This document shows, one piece after another, positions 24,163 to 30,770 of a stretch of DNA of 64,000 nt; the stretch's first letter is position 1, and the number at the start of each line of letters is the position of its first letter. A program made the position numbers and the translations under genes. This DNA is from Planctomycetales bacterium (lineage in GTDB: Bacteria > Planctomycetota > Planctomycetia > Planctomycetales > Planctomycetaceae): the NCBI GenBank assembly GCA_028285345.1, contig JANQPT010000014.1, positions 372,001-436,000 of the forward strand, in the 5' to 3' direction. The notes beneath the pieces are model-generated. The model ran no database searches and had not been told where the DNA came from. It saw nothing but the letters and a program-made list of their open reading frames with translations.

Positions 24163-25500
24163 CTATTTTGACCGTTTGGCGCGTTGCTTGTTGCGAGCCC
24201 CTTTGCGTCGCGTCTGCCTCTTGCCGTGAGGCGCCCGTTCAGGCACGCTGTCTGTCGAAGGGTCGTCAACAAACCCTGCCGTCACAGCACGTTTTGATGA
24301 AGGTCGAGGCTTGGGAGCGCCGCGACGCCGAGGACGGCGCGGCGAAGCAGGATCACGATGTTGAGATGTTGGTTGCGGATGGTCGTTGTCAACGGGCACT
24401 TTCCGGCCGATCAGTCGTTCGATGAGCCGCAATTCACGATGTTCGTCGGGGCAACACAACGAGAGGGCAACTCCGGCTGCACCCGCGCGGCCGGTGCGGC
24501 CGATCCGATGTACATAGCTTTCCGGCTCGATCGGCATGTCGAAGTTGACGACGTGCGTGATCCGGTCAATGTCGATTCCCCGAGCCGCGACATCTGTGGC
24601 GACGAGCACCTGGATTTTCTTAGATCGAAAGGACTGCAAGACCCGTTGGCGGGCGTTTTGAGACTTATCCCCATGAATTGCCGCCGCTTTGAATCCGTTC
24701 CGTACCAGCTGTTTCTCAAGCACATTGGCTGTCCGTTTGGTTTTGGTGAATACGAGAGCCCGCTGGATGTCCTCACCCGCCAAAATCTTGCGCAGCAGTG
24801 CCTTCTTGGCGCCGCGTTCGACGAACATGATCCGTTGTTCGATCTTTTCGACATGTGACGCGCTCGGGGTGACGGTAATACTGACCGGATTGTGCAACAG
24901 GCTGCGCGAAAGGCTGACAATGCTCGACGGGAGTGTGGCGGAAAAAAAGAGCGATTGCCGCTGTTCCGGTAGTTGGCCGATGATCCGCCGGAGATCCGGC
25001 AAAAAACCCATATCAAGCATGCGGTCCGCTTCATCCAGCACGAAGAATTTCAATTGATTCAGTTGCAGATGTCCTTGATTCATCAAGTCGAGCAGCCGGC
25101 CCGGCGTTGCAATCAGCAAATGCGCGCCTCGATTGAGGTCGCGTACTTGTTTTCTCTGGTGCACCCCACCGTAGACCACGGCTTGACGCAAATGTAGATG
25201 TTTGCCGTACGTTGAGAAACTCTCTCCAATTTGGATTGCCAACTCTCGCGTCGGGGACAGGACGAGCGCGTAGGGGCTGTTGGCCGTCGCTTTGCGGCTT
25301 TGCTTTCCCAACTTGTTCAGAATCGGCAGAGCAAACGCCGCAGTCTTGCCCGTTCCCGTTTGAGCGCAGCCCAGGACATCGCGCCCGCGGAGGGCCGCCG
25401 GAATTGTTTGCGCTTGGATTGGTGTAGGCGTGTCATAGTTTTCGTCTGCCAGTGCACGCAGCACCGGAGCGATCAAGTTCAGTTCTGAAAATGTCTTCAA
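24163..25500 (-). CDS. rhlE: DEAD-box ATP-dependent RNA helicase, RhlE-like
   Basis: The product is 445 residues. All motifs are present: Q motif TPTPIQAQTIP, Walker A AQTGTGKTAAF, PTRELAIQI, TPGRLLDL, DEAD in LDEADRMLDMGF, SAT in FFSATLP, ATDVAARGID and HRIGRTGRAG. The last 75 residues are Arg/Lys-rich, a typical RNA-binding tail. The start is TTG at 25500 behind AAGGA. The 5' leader contains two hairpins. RhlE-like helicases remodel structured RNA, often with cold-shock proteins, and a CspA-family gene lies downstream here. The subfamily assignment is from overall length and motif spacing only. Confidence 0.92.
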   Translation of the reverse strand: MKTFSELNLIAPVLRALADENYDTPTPIQAQTIPAALRGRDVLGCAQTGTGKTAAFALPILNKLGKQSRKATANSPYALVLSPTRELAIQIGESFSTYGKHLHLRQAVVYGGVHQRKQVRDLNRGAHLLIATPGRLLDLMNQGHLQLNQLKFFVLDEADRMLDMGFLPDLRRIIGQLPEQRQSLFFSATLPSSIVSLSRSLLHNPVSITVTPSASHVEKIEQRIMFVERGAKKALLRKILAGEDIQRALVFTKTKRTANVLEKQLVRNGFKAAAIHGDKSQNARQRVLQSFRSKKIQVLVATDVAARGIDIDRITHVVNFDMPIEPESYVHRIGRTGRAGAAGVALSLCCPDEHRELRLIERLIGRKVPVDNDHPQPTSQHRDPASPRRPRRRGAPKPRPSSKRAVTAGFVDDPSTDSVPERAPHGKRQTRRKGARNKQRAKRSK

Positions 25501-25527
25501 TGGGTTTCCTTGTCGAGTTGGTTTTCG

Positions 25528-25577
25528 CCTCGGTCCCTGACCGAGGGCGAATAAATTGCAGCGTGATTGAACACGCT
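25528..25577 (-). promoter_or_regulatory. Two hairpins in the 5' leader of the helicase gene
   Basis: CCTCGG/CCGAGG (25528-25533, 25541-25546) and AGCGTG/CACGCT (25560-25565, 25572-25577) lie 28 to 77 bases upstream of the helicase start. Their position suggests leader control of a cold-responsive RNA, but this is inference. Confidence 0.4.
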
Positions 25578-26078
25578 AAACCTGCAAATGGTTTTTCAAG
25601 AGTCGGGAGCGCAGTCGTGGCTGAGGTTCATCCCTCGCCGATAATTCGGGCCTATCGCGTCCGCCTTGACTGTGTGAAGATGGCGTGCGGCAGTGATTGA
25701 ACGTACCGGCAGTCCAAAGACGCTTGTCCCCGAACTTGGCTCCATGGAAAACTGGACAAACAAGAAAGTCACAGTATTCGTCGCGTCGGACGACGCGGGC
25801 AGCTTTCCAGAGCGGTCAACACAACCGGTAGTCGGCAGCAAAAGTGTGCGGCAAATCTGTCGTCACACATTCACGAGCGGCAAAAGGTTCCAACTTTGCC
25901 AAAAAAGCTTCGCGCGGCCGGAAAACGCCATTCATTGGTGATGTCTAGCGCTTCTCGCTTATTTTCGGCCGATGATGAGGTGGGATCGTTACACACCTCT
26001 GTCTGATATTCGAGTATAACTCGTCAGACCGCCAATTCAATGACATCGATGTGATTCGGCCGATATTACATCGATTCA
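25578..26078. other. 500-base gap, no gene seen
   Basis: Both strands hold only short frames without ribosome sites or recognisable domains. The stretch separates the helicase leader from the broken csrA. Nothing else can be supported here. Confidence 0.5.
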
Positions 26079-26321
26079 CTACAGCTTCGACCGGTGGCCA
26101 GGAGTCAGTGGCAAATCGGTCTCCCCGTCCACAGGTCCCACCTCTGCAGGCCGCAGCGTCGGCTCGGCGATGTCGACAATGACCTCCAAGCGATGAACAC
26201 ACATTTCTCTGGAAGCTTCAATCCCCAACCGCACTCGTTTGCCGCGAATTTCAAGCACCGTGACCACGATGTCGTCTCAAATCCGAATGCTCTCCTCTTT
26301 CCTGCGGCTTAGTACCAGCAT
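26079..26321 (-). pseudogene. csrA: csrA (carbon storage regulator) interrupted by in-frame TGA
   Basis: Read from the ATG at 26321, the frame gives MLVLSRRKEESIRI, then TGA at 26279-26277, then DDIVVTVLEIRGKRVRLGIEAS and EMCVHRLEVIVDIAE. This matches CsrA over its whole length (family pattern MLVLSRKxxESIxIGDDIVVTVxEIRG...VRLGIEAP...VHRxEVxxxI). The TGA sits exactly where the conserved glycine codon (GGN) is expected, so one G-to-T change explains it. The remaining codons are intact and no other damage is seen. CsrA dimers bind GGA motifs in mRNA leaders. A GTG at 26267 could restart translation but would lose the first beta strand. No selenocysteine rationale exists at a glycine site. Confidence 0.85.
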
Positions 26322-26431
26322 GGCATTATTCTCGCTTTGCCAATTGAGTTCCCTCCCTGATGCCCAACCGCAATTCCAGCCCCATCGATTGGGTCGAGAT
26401 TTCATCGAGTGGCGACCCTTTATTGAAGGTC

Positions 26432-26623
26432 TCAGCGGACTTCAACTTCTTGAATACCTGCCTGTTGCCGCCGCCTGCGCAGTTGATCTGCCAATCCGAC
26501 ATGGTTAGTCGAAATTGCATCGAGGACAGCACCACAAACAGGACACTGCTTCAACAGATCATCTTGCAAGCCCACTTTGCAGTGGCCGCAACGTGCGTGA
26601 CGCAAGTCGACGATAATTGACAC
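26432..26623 (-). CDS. Small zinc-ribbon protein (63 aa)
   Basis: The product contains RCGHCKVGLQDDLLKQCPVCG, two CxxC pairs 14 residues apart, followed by a basic helix (LADQLRRRRQQAG). The annotated start is GTG at 26623, but this codon overlaps the Shine-Dalgarno-like AGAAGGTG. A start at one of the next two isoleucine codons (ATT or ATC) would give better spacing. No named family is recognised. Downstream on the same strand is the broken csrA and upstream is a 186-residue hypothetical gene. Confidence 0.6.
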   Translation of the reverse strand: MSIIVDLRHARCGHCKVGLQDDLLKQCPVCGAVLDAISTNHVGLADQLRRRRQQAGIQEVEVR

Positions 26624-26695
26624 CTTCTGAATATCAACGTCGTCGTTCGAATTGTCATTTCAGTTTGTCCTGAATCGATGGCGCACAAGGCAGAT

Positions 26696-27256
26696 TCATG
26701 ATGCGCCCATTTTTCGGCGTCCTTTCTTGGATTTGCGCCGCACTGTATTAGGCTTCTCTTCGGCAGCAGCAGCGTCGAATTCTTCACAGCGCTCTCGGAC
26801 CTTGCGATAAGGCATGCCTCCTTCGAGTTCGTACCGCTCGCCGCGAATGAACCAGAATGCCAATCCACCGGAATTGTGATGTGCCGTCGGAACGCCCGAT
26901 TTTGGGGCGCGGACTCCCAAGGAGCCCTTTCGTCCTGTCTTTTGCCAGCCGCGCTGCTGCATGATCATCCGTACCACGACTCCGATCGCCTGACGCAGGC
27001 GATTGCTGCGATGCGTGTGCACTTCGCTCAGAAACTGGTCGATGGCCGGTTGTGCCTCCAGTTCCCGTACGACGCCCGCAAGGGGGGGGCGATCGTGGTG
27101 GATTTCCGCCTCTTCCATACGGCGCTGCCGTTGAGCGTCATTGAAAAACTGCAACACCTCATTAAATGGCTGCTCAGGGTCATCGACGACGTCGGCAAAG
27201 GTTCTGCCTTGTCGATCTTCCAGAAAGAGTTTGCGAGTGATTTTAATGCTTTGCAT
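26696..27256 (-). CDS. Hypothetical protein with basic C-terminal tail (186 aa)
   Basis: The start at 27256 is preferred because AGGA lies 9 bases upstream; 27295 and 27274 are alternatives. The product begins MQSIKITRKLFLEDRQGRTF and shows an amphipathic middle part (FNEVLQFFNDAQRQRRMEEA). A segment rich in Gly and aromatic residues follows (GGLAFWFIRGERYELEGG), and the tail is Lys/Arg-rich (TVRRKSKKGRRKMG). There is no signal peptide or membrane segment. The tail suggests nucleic-acid contact. No family is recognised. It is the first gene of a minus-strand run with the zinc-ribbon protein and csrA. Confidence 0.6.
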   Translation of the reverse strand: MQSIKITRKLFLEDRQGRTFADVVDDPEQPFNEVLQFFNDAQRQRRMEEAEIHHDRPPLAGVVRELEAQPAIDQFLSEVHTHRSNRLRQAIGVVVRMIMQQRGWQKTGRKGSLGVRAPKSGVPTAHHNSGGLAFWFIRGERYELEGGMPYRKVRERCEEFDAAAAEEKPNTVRRKSKKGRRKMGAS

Positions 27257-27501
27257 ATTCGTTCGTCCTGGCATTGACACGGCGACCGGATTCAAGTACT
27301 TATTTTGAAGTTACAAAAAATGCAAGTGCAAAACTGAAATCTTCTCGACCCACTGCGGGTTGTGTCGCGGCCCCGCCGCCGACTTGGCACACCAGTGCGA
27401 AACCCTCCAAAGCGCCTTCTCTCGATGGTGTTGCTGGAACTTTCTCGGCACGTCTGTTTCGAAAATGTCCACAACACTCTCGCTGGAATTGAAACGCTGC
27501 C

Positions 27502-27808
27502 GTGAAACTGCTGCTGTTTTTCACTTTGGCAATCACTTCTTTCGATTCTGGGGATCGTGTTTCTGAACGGTACGTTCAAATTGTGTTGTCAGATCTCCTT
27601 GGGGTCATTGGTTGCTGTGACCGGATTCCTGATGTACGTCGGGTTTTTCGACTGAGAGTCGCATGCCGACAGTTATTTCGTGTGGCTGTCGTGGTACGTC
27701 ATTCTGAAATGCCGCACGATTGAAGGCGCTCGCGTCGCCGAGCTGCCATTTTTTCATGATCGATTCTCAAACAATAACTCTCGCATGGAAAGCGAAAGAA
27801 GGAATTAA
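27502..27808 (+). pseudogene. Small membrane protein gene broken by frameshift and TGA
   Basis: From GTG 27502 the first frame reads MKLLLFFTLAITSF. From about 27535 the protein-like sequence continues in the next frame as LSILGIVFLNGTFKL, QISLGSLVAVTGFLMYVGFF, then TGA at 27653-27655. It then runs open again as SHADSYFVWLSWYVILKCRT to a TAA at 27806-27808. Joined, this makes a plausible 100-residue membrane protein with two spans and a conserved-looking cytosolic tail. The stop lies one base before the TTG start of the next gene, the spacing of a co-transcribed pair. The reconstruction is by eye, so confidence is moderate. Confidence 0.5.
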
Positions 27809-27809
27809 C

Positions 27810-28073
27810 TTGTTTCGATGTCAACTCTGTGATTCTGTTGTCGGAGCGGGGACTCGCAGCCAGCGGCTGGTCGTCACCACGCGTCAGAAAATCTATCAGC
27901 CTCGTGGAAACCGGCCATCGTTCGGCAGACGTCCGAGTCAAACGAAATCTGGTGGATCTCAATTCGACAAAGGAGGTGTCGGTCGTGAGGTCGTCCAAGA
28001 ACTGCTCGTATGCCCGACCTGTGCCGACGAAAACTCGCATCGCACCACGCCGAGTGATGATTCAGGGATCTGA
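27810..28073 (+). CDS. Zinc-ribbon protein (87 aa), probable TTG start
   Basis: The chosen start is TTG at 27810, which has AGAAGGA 6 bases upstream and gives (M)FRCQLCDSVVGAGTRSQRLV as the N-terminus. A CxxC pair (RCQLC) at the start and a second one near the end (LVCPTCADEN) would form one zinc site. Between them are QKIYQPRGNRPSFG and a Gly-rich GGVGREVV segment. A longer frame from 27720 adds a leader that overlaps the broken membrane gene. No named family. It begins one base after that gene and is followed 14 bases later by another zinc-ribbon gene, indicating an operon. Confidence 0.7.
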   Translation: MFRCQLCDSVVGAGTRSQRLVVTTRQKIYQPRGNRPSFGRRPSQTKSGGSQFDKGGVGREVVQELLVCPTCADENSHRTTPSDDSGI

Positions 28074-28087
28074 AACTGGACTCGATA

Positions 28088-28402
28088 ATGCCCGCCAAAT
28101 CCATGACCCGCAAGCCAACGCCCTTAATACCCGACCCGCCGCGAAAACTCTGTCCGGTTTGCGGCGAGGTCGCTTACTCAATGGGTGGAATTCACCCGCA
28201 ATGCGCGGTGCGCAAAGCTGACGAACAACGTCTCTTGCGTTCGAGGCGGGCAACGAAGCCGGGCAAGGTGCCGAAATCCGCCAAGCTGAGTGCGTGGCAA
28301 CGCCAGTGCAAGAAGTGCCGGGCAATCGTTCACGTACGTAAATTGATTTGCGATTGCGGACAAGTTTTGTCCTCCGCGCAAGTCAAATCGAGTCCCCAAT
28401 GA
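28088..28402 (+). CDS. Zinc-ribbon protein (104 aa)
   Basis: The product opens MPAKSMTRKPTPLIPDPPRK, followed by LCPVCGEVAYSMGGIHPQCA (first zinc site: CPVC plus a His/Cys pair). It ends with a second site, CKKCRAIVHVRKLICDCG. A basic linker joins the two. ATG 28103 is an alternative start. The pattern suggests a small RNA- or ribosome-associated zinc protein, but no named family is assigned. It is third in a tight plus-strand run after the broken membrane gene and the first zinc-ribbon gene. Confidence 0.75.
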   Translation: MPAKSMTRKPTPLIPDPPRKLCPVCGEVAYSMGGIHPQCAVRKADEQRLLRSRRATKPGKVPKSAKLSAWQRQCKKCRAIVHVRKLICDCGQVLSSAQVKSSPQ

Positions 28403-28564
28403 CCGGAGCACCCATGCGATTGGCGGCGTGGATCTCGGATGCGTTATCGAGTGACGGAGTCGTCGATTTCGCTGGGAGGAACCTTCGATTGTGGCTGACG
28501 GCGTAGGTGGTGATCGTCCCTCGCAGCCGGTCGCTTCACTTCTTGATGTGCGGAGGATAAACAC

Positions 28565-29269
28565 ATCAAAATTCGCAACCCATACTTGATCAAATTCGCG
28601 GCGATTCTGTTTGCGGGCGTGATGTACCTGCTCTTCCTGACGCTACGCAAAGAGTATCACGTTGAATCTCCCGGAACCAATCCCTATGACCCGACAACTC
28701 AGGAGCGATTCTTTTATTGCGTCTGGCATGATTCCATGCTTATCCCCGCTTTCGGCGGAAAACATCACAATTCAGCCGCTTTGACAAGCAAGCACGCAGA
28801 CGGGTCGTTTGTTGCCCAAGTCCTGCAAGTCGTCGGTATGTCGGCAATCCGCGGTTCAACGAATCATATCAGTACTCGGGCGACCCGAGCTCTTATAGAC
28901 TGTCTCGACGAAAATCATTTGGTGATCACGCCTGACGGTCCTCGCGGCCCGCGTCGCCGATTGAGTGTTGGGATCGCCTTTTTGGCGTCACACTCTGGAC
29001 ATGCCATTGTTCCAACCGCATTTACCAGTTCACGCTGTTGGCGAATCAAAGGCAGTTGGACCGACTTGATGATCCCCAAGCCTTTCGCGAGGACGCTCCT
29101 GCTGGCAGGAGCACCGATTTACGTTCCGCCGGACATTCCGCGTGAAGACTTGAATCAGTACGTGACGGTCATCCAGTCCGCAATGGATCAATTGAACTCG
29201 GCAGCAGATTCTCTGCTCACAGATCGGAATTCAAGTGCATCCCACTCGACCAATAGCCCAATTGCCTAG
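28565..29269 (+). CDS. DUF374 / lysophospholipid-acyltransferase-like protein with apparent ATC start codon
   Basis: Motifs are WHDSMLIPAF (the HD of acyltransferases), SKHADGSFVAQVLQVVGMSA, RGSTN and ITPDGPRGPRR. The N-terminus has one membrane segment (LIKFAAILFAGVMYLLFL). The family acts in lipid A or phospholipid acyl transfer at the inner membrane. In homologues I remember, the protein begins MKIR. Here the reading IKIRNPYLIKF starts with ATC at 28565-28567, and GGAGGA lies at 28552-28557, 7 bases before it. The only other candidate is TTG at 28586, 28 bases from that site, which would cut seven conserved-looking residues. The 234-residue product is full length. Confidence 0.85.
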   Translation: MKIRNPYLIKFAAILFAGVMYLLFLTLRKEYHVESPGTNPYDPTTQERFFYCVWHDSMLIPAFGGKHHNSAALTSKHADGSFVAQVLQVVGMSAIRGSTNHISTRATRALIDCLDENHLVITPDGPRGPRRRLSVGIAFLASHSGHAIVPTAFTSSRCWRIKGSWTDLMIPKPFARTLLLAGAPIYVPPDIPREDLNQYVTVIQSAMDQLNSAADSLLTDRNSSASHSTNSPIA

Positions 29270-29347
29270 AAATACGGGATGCAGTTTTTTGGTGCTCGTT
29301 TGCAACGCAGATGATTGCCAAATCGAGAACGACAAGGAAATACGACC

Positions 29348-29674
29348 ATGCCCTTGGACAAAAAGTGCTGGGGAAATTATGGAACGCTACTCCGCAAACG
29401 GATGTTTCAGGAGCGTCGCTTCAACATCACAGTGTCGATCGAAGACATTCGCATCGAATCCAGCACAAGAGTCACCGTCAGCGGTCTAGGAAAACCCGGA
29501 TTTTGGGAGCCGATTCGCGAGGTCAAATCGGGCTGGGATCTGCTCTTCAAACAAGGAGTGCTAGCCGATTTCTGCGCGACGGATGGAAAAGTCACCGAAG
29601 TGACGTTTAGCCTCGAAAAGAGCCGTCGGCAACACCTAGAACGCTTGATTGAATCACAAGGATCGTCGGTGTAG
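29348..29674 (+). CDS. Hypothetical protein (108 aa)
   Basis: The ATG at 29348 follows AAGGAAATACGACC and is preferred over 29315. The product, beginning MPLDKKCWGNYGTLLRKRMF, is mostly beta strands: FNITVSIEDIRIES, TRVTVSGLGKPGFW, VTEVTFSLEK. It has no membrane segment or signal peptide. No family is recognised. It lies 78 bases after the acyltransferase gene on the same strand. Confidence 0.6.
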   Translation: MPLDKKCWGNYGTLLRKRMFQERRFNITVSIEDIRIESSTRVTVSGLGKPGFWEPIREVKSGWDLLFKQGVLADFCATDGKVTEVTFSLEKSRRQHLERLIESQGSSV

Positions 29675-29732
29675 CGCCACCAGATTCGCCGGGGCGGCAT
29701 TTGAACTGCGCTAACGATGCATGCTTTGCAGT

Positions 29733-29786
29733 TCACAAGAACAACAACACGTAAAAAATCGCCAGCACAATCTGCACTGCGGCAAA
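29733..29786 (-). pseudogene. Remnant copy of the 3' end of the NhaD gene
   Basis: These 54 bases match 30771-30824, the last bases of the antiporter gene, at 50 of 54 positions and in the same orientation. On the minus strand they encode FAAVQIVLAIFYVLLFL and a stop, against FAAVQIVLAIIYVLLFL in the intact gene. Nothing upstream of this remnant is recognisable. The two copies flank the TAT-exported protein gene as direct repeats. Confidence 0.85.
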
Positions 29787-30071
29787 GCGGTAGGTCAGGC
29801 ACGCTCTGACGCATTGCAGTTGAATTGATTGCTGCGAAACACATTCTGCAATCGCCAACCAGTCACTGCGCCATGCCTGATGCCGCCGAGGGAAGGACGT
29901 CCCGCAGCTGTGAAATTGAACACCAAACTACTAAGAAGGTTCCGCCTCGCAGAATTGCTTCAGGACAAGCCGCAAAGTTTCGCTCGGACAATTCCATGTG
30001 AATCTCGTCGAACCAATTTAGCACGGTCATGTCCATCATGAGGTGTTTCATTTTGTTGAGAGGGGAACGCA

Positions 30072-30734
30072 ATGGGAGTTGGTCGACGCGAGTTTTTGCG
30101 GCTTTTCGGAGTCGGTGCGGCGGCAATGGCGACAGATTGGCCAAGAGCAATCGCCATTGAAGAAGACCAGTACGTCAACTGGGATTTGGGGATCGCATTT
30201 CAAAAGCCCAACGGCTGGGTTTTCAGTTACGACGTCAACGAGTTCCGTGACGTCAGCAAGGGTCAGCATTTCGATGTCGACGACCCAAACCGTGCGTCCG
30301 AACTCCTTGAAGCGGCCGAGCTACCGCTCATGATTGTCTCCAAGGAGCCGATCTCGGCTGATTCCGACAGTTTTGGTCCCGGCATCGGGGTGTATCTGCG
30401 GAAGCTGCCGGTCCAGGGTTTCACGACTGCAGGTTGCTTCAGTCCCCAATGTCAATTGGGCTACGACATCGCCGCGTGCTCGATGTTACTTAAGGACTAC
30501 CGCGTGACGGCAGACCTGACTGCGACAACCGTTTCTGCTTGTGAAGCGGCTGAATATGAAGCGTCATTCCTGTTCGAACATACGAACATGGAGCCAACAC
30601 CGGTTCGCGTGAAAACCCTCGGCATCCTGCAGCAGAACACGTTCTATGCGATTCGCATGTTTGATTCGCCGGTTAGGGGCGGCGAGATGGAGTTTGACTA
30701 TACCCCCTTCGTCGCCAGCGTCAGGTTGGTCTAA
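30072..30734 (+). CDS. TAT-signal exported hypothetical protein (220 aa)
   Basis: The ATG is preceded by AGGGGAA. The N-terminus MGVGRREFLRLFGVGAAAMA is a twin-arginine signal (RREFLRL). The mature part is mixed alpha/beta with DLGIAFQKPNGWVFSYDVN, GVYLRKLPVQGF, four cysteines in the middle (GCFSPQCQLG, AACSML, SACEAAEY) and a strand-rich end (FYAIRMFDSP). 'Fx.PxGWxF' openings of this sort occur in small exported domains such as PsbP/MOG1-like proteins, but the resemblance is weak. The gene lies between two direct copies of the antiporter gene's 3' end, so it may have been inserted. Confidence 0.65.
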   Translation: MGVGRREFLRLFGVGAAAMATDWPRAIAIEEDQYVNWDLGIAFQKPNGWVFSYDVNEFRDVSKGQHFDVDDPNRASELLEAAELPLMIVSKEPISADSDSFGPGIGVYLRKLPVQGFTTAGCFSPQCQLGYDIAACSMLLKDYRVTADLTATTVSACEAAEYEASFLFEHTNMEPTPVRVKTLGILQQNTFYAIRMFDSPVRGGEMEFDYTPFVASVRLV

Positions 30735-30770
30735 TGATCAATCACGACGTATAGCGCGGGTGGCGGCGGA

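Noticed and set aside
26277-26279. Selenocysteine reading of the csrA TGA
   Set aside because: The site is a glycine, not a cysteine, and the following sequence has no hairpin with the expected spacing and loop.
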